A stretch of 64,000 bases of DNA from Tessaracoccus oleiagri (GTDB lineage Bacteria > Actinomycetota > Actinomycetes > Propionibacteriales > Propionibacteriaceae): the NCBI RefSeq assembly GCF_900103275.1, contig NZ_FNGP01000002.1:575491-639490 (forward strand). Direction: 5' to 3'. The stretch's first letter is position 1, and every line of letters begins with the position of its first letter. The notes beneath the pieces were generated by a model. That model saw only the letters and a list, made by a program, of their open reading frames with translations, had not been told where the DNA came from and did no database searches. Positions 63,972 to 64,000 of this stretch are shown here, one piece after another. A program made the position numbers and the translations under genes.

Positions 63972-63996
63972 ACCACTTACACAAACAACTTGACAC
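63972..63996 (-). repeat. Right inverted repeat of the IS256 element
   Basis: Reverse complement begins GTGTCA and contains TTTGTGTAAG. It includes a TTGACA (63990-63995) pointing out of the element, a possible -35 for flanking genes. Confidence 0.7.
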
Positions 63997-64000
63997 GCTC

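Larger units (their letters stand above)
62546..63996 (+). mobile_element. IS256-family insertion sequence (about 1.45 kb)
   Basis: A mutator-type transposase is bounded by imperfect inverted repeats that share GTGTCA at the tips and TTTGTGTAAG inside. The element interrupts the IS3 transposase. The four bases after the right end (GCTC) do not match the start of the 8 bases before the left end (CGGCGGTG), so no target duplication is apparent within the window. Confidence 0.8.

Overview
The window is GC-rich chromosomal DNA of an actinobacterium. The shared mscL / FmdB / SAF / 5-FCL / UGPase / Glp-MoeA / GlpR(SepX) neighbourhood, an Rpf of RpfB type, a DtxR with the iron-type ligand set, pyruvate:ferredoxin oxidoreductase and pyruvate carboxylase together suggest Propionibacteriaceae (Tessaracoccus-like). 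That placement is inference; there is no rRNA in the window.

Layout. 1-2283: end of a glutamate-type ABC uptake operon (gluB 3' end, gluC, gluD). 2287-6171: RpfB-like muralytic factor, Ogt, a sugar-dehydrogenase lipoprotein and an alpha/beta hydrolase. 6179-12005: cell-division pair GlpR(SepX)/Glp, 5-FCL, FmdB zinc ribbon, SAF protein, MscL, a small unknown and a UDPGP-type UGPase; then tRNA-Arg(CCT). 12205-18409: three-gene redox operon (FAD/Fe-S oxidoreductase, PFOR, DHOD-like protein). 18554-29734: thioredoxin, methyltransferase, DtxR, NagA, SerC, a large secreted nuclease with a PHO-box-like site, unknown secreted and small membrane proteins, and a large-subunit catalase.

29852-57736 is a roughly 28 kb defence island bounded by a 12-bp direct repeat. 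It starts with an ECF-like sigma factor, two coupled unknown genes and a PD-(D/E)XK protein. Then comes a complete type 2 BREX (Pgl) system: pglW-pglX-pglY-pglZ ... brxD-brxHI. Between pglZ and brxD sits a lower-GC two-gene cassette: an RNxxxH HEPN-SNF2 helicase fusion and a sacsin/HSP90-like ATPase with a terminal zinc-finger motif. This embedded cassette is the best candidate here for an under-described system.

After the island come pyruvate carboxylase (minus strand), a GyrI-like protein and a nested IS pair: an IS3-family transposase remnant cut by a complete IS256-family element that ends at the window edge.

A second theme is start-site architecture. Many core genes have a TAnnnT hexamer 6-7 nt before the start codon and no Shine-Dalgarno, which fits leaderless mRNAs. 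In one case two opposed -10 elements overlap and serve two divergent leaderless genes (8245/8263).
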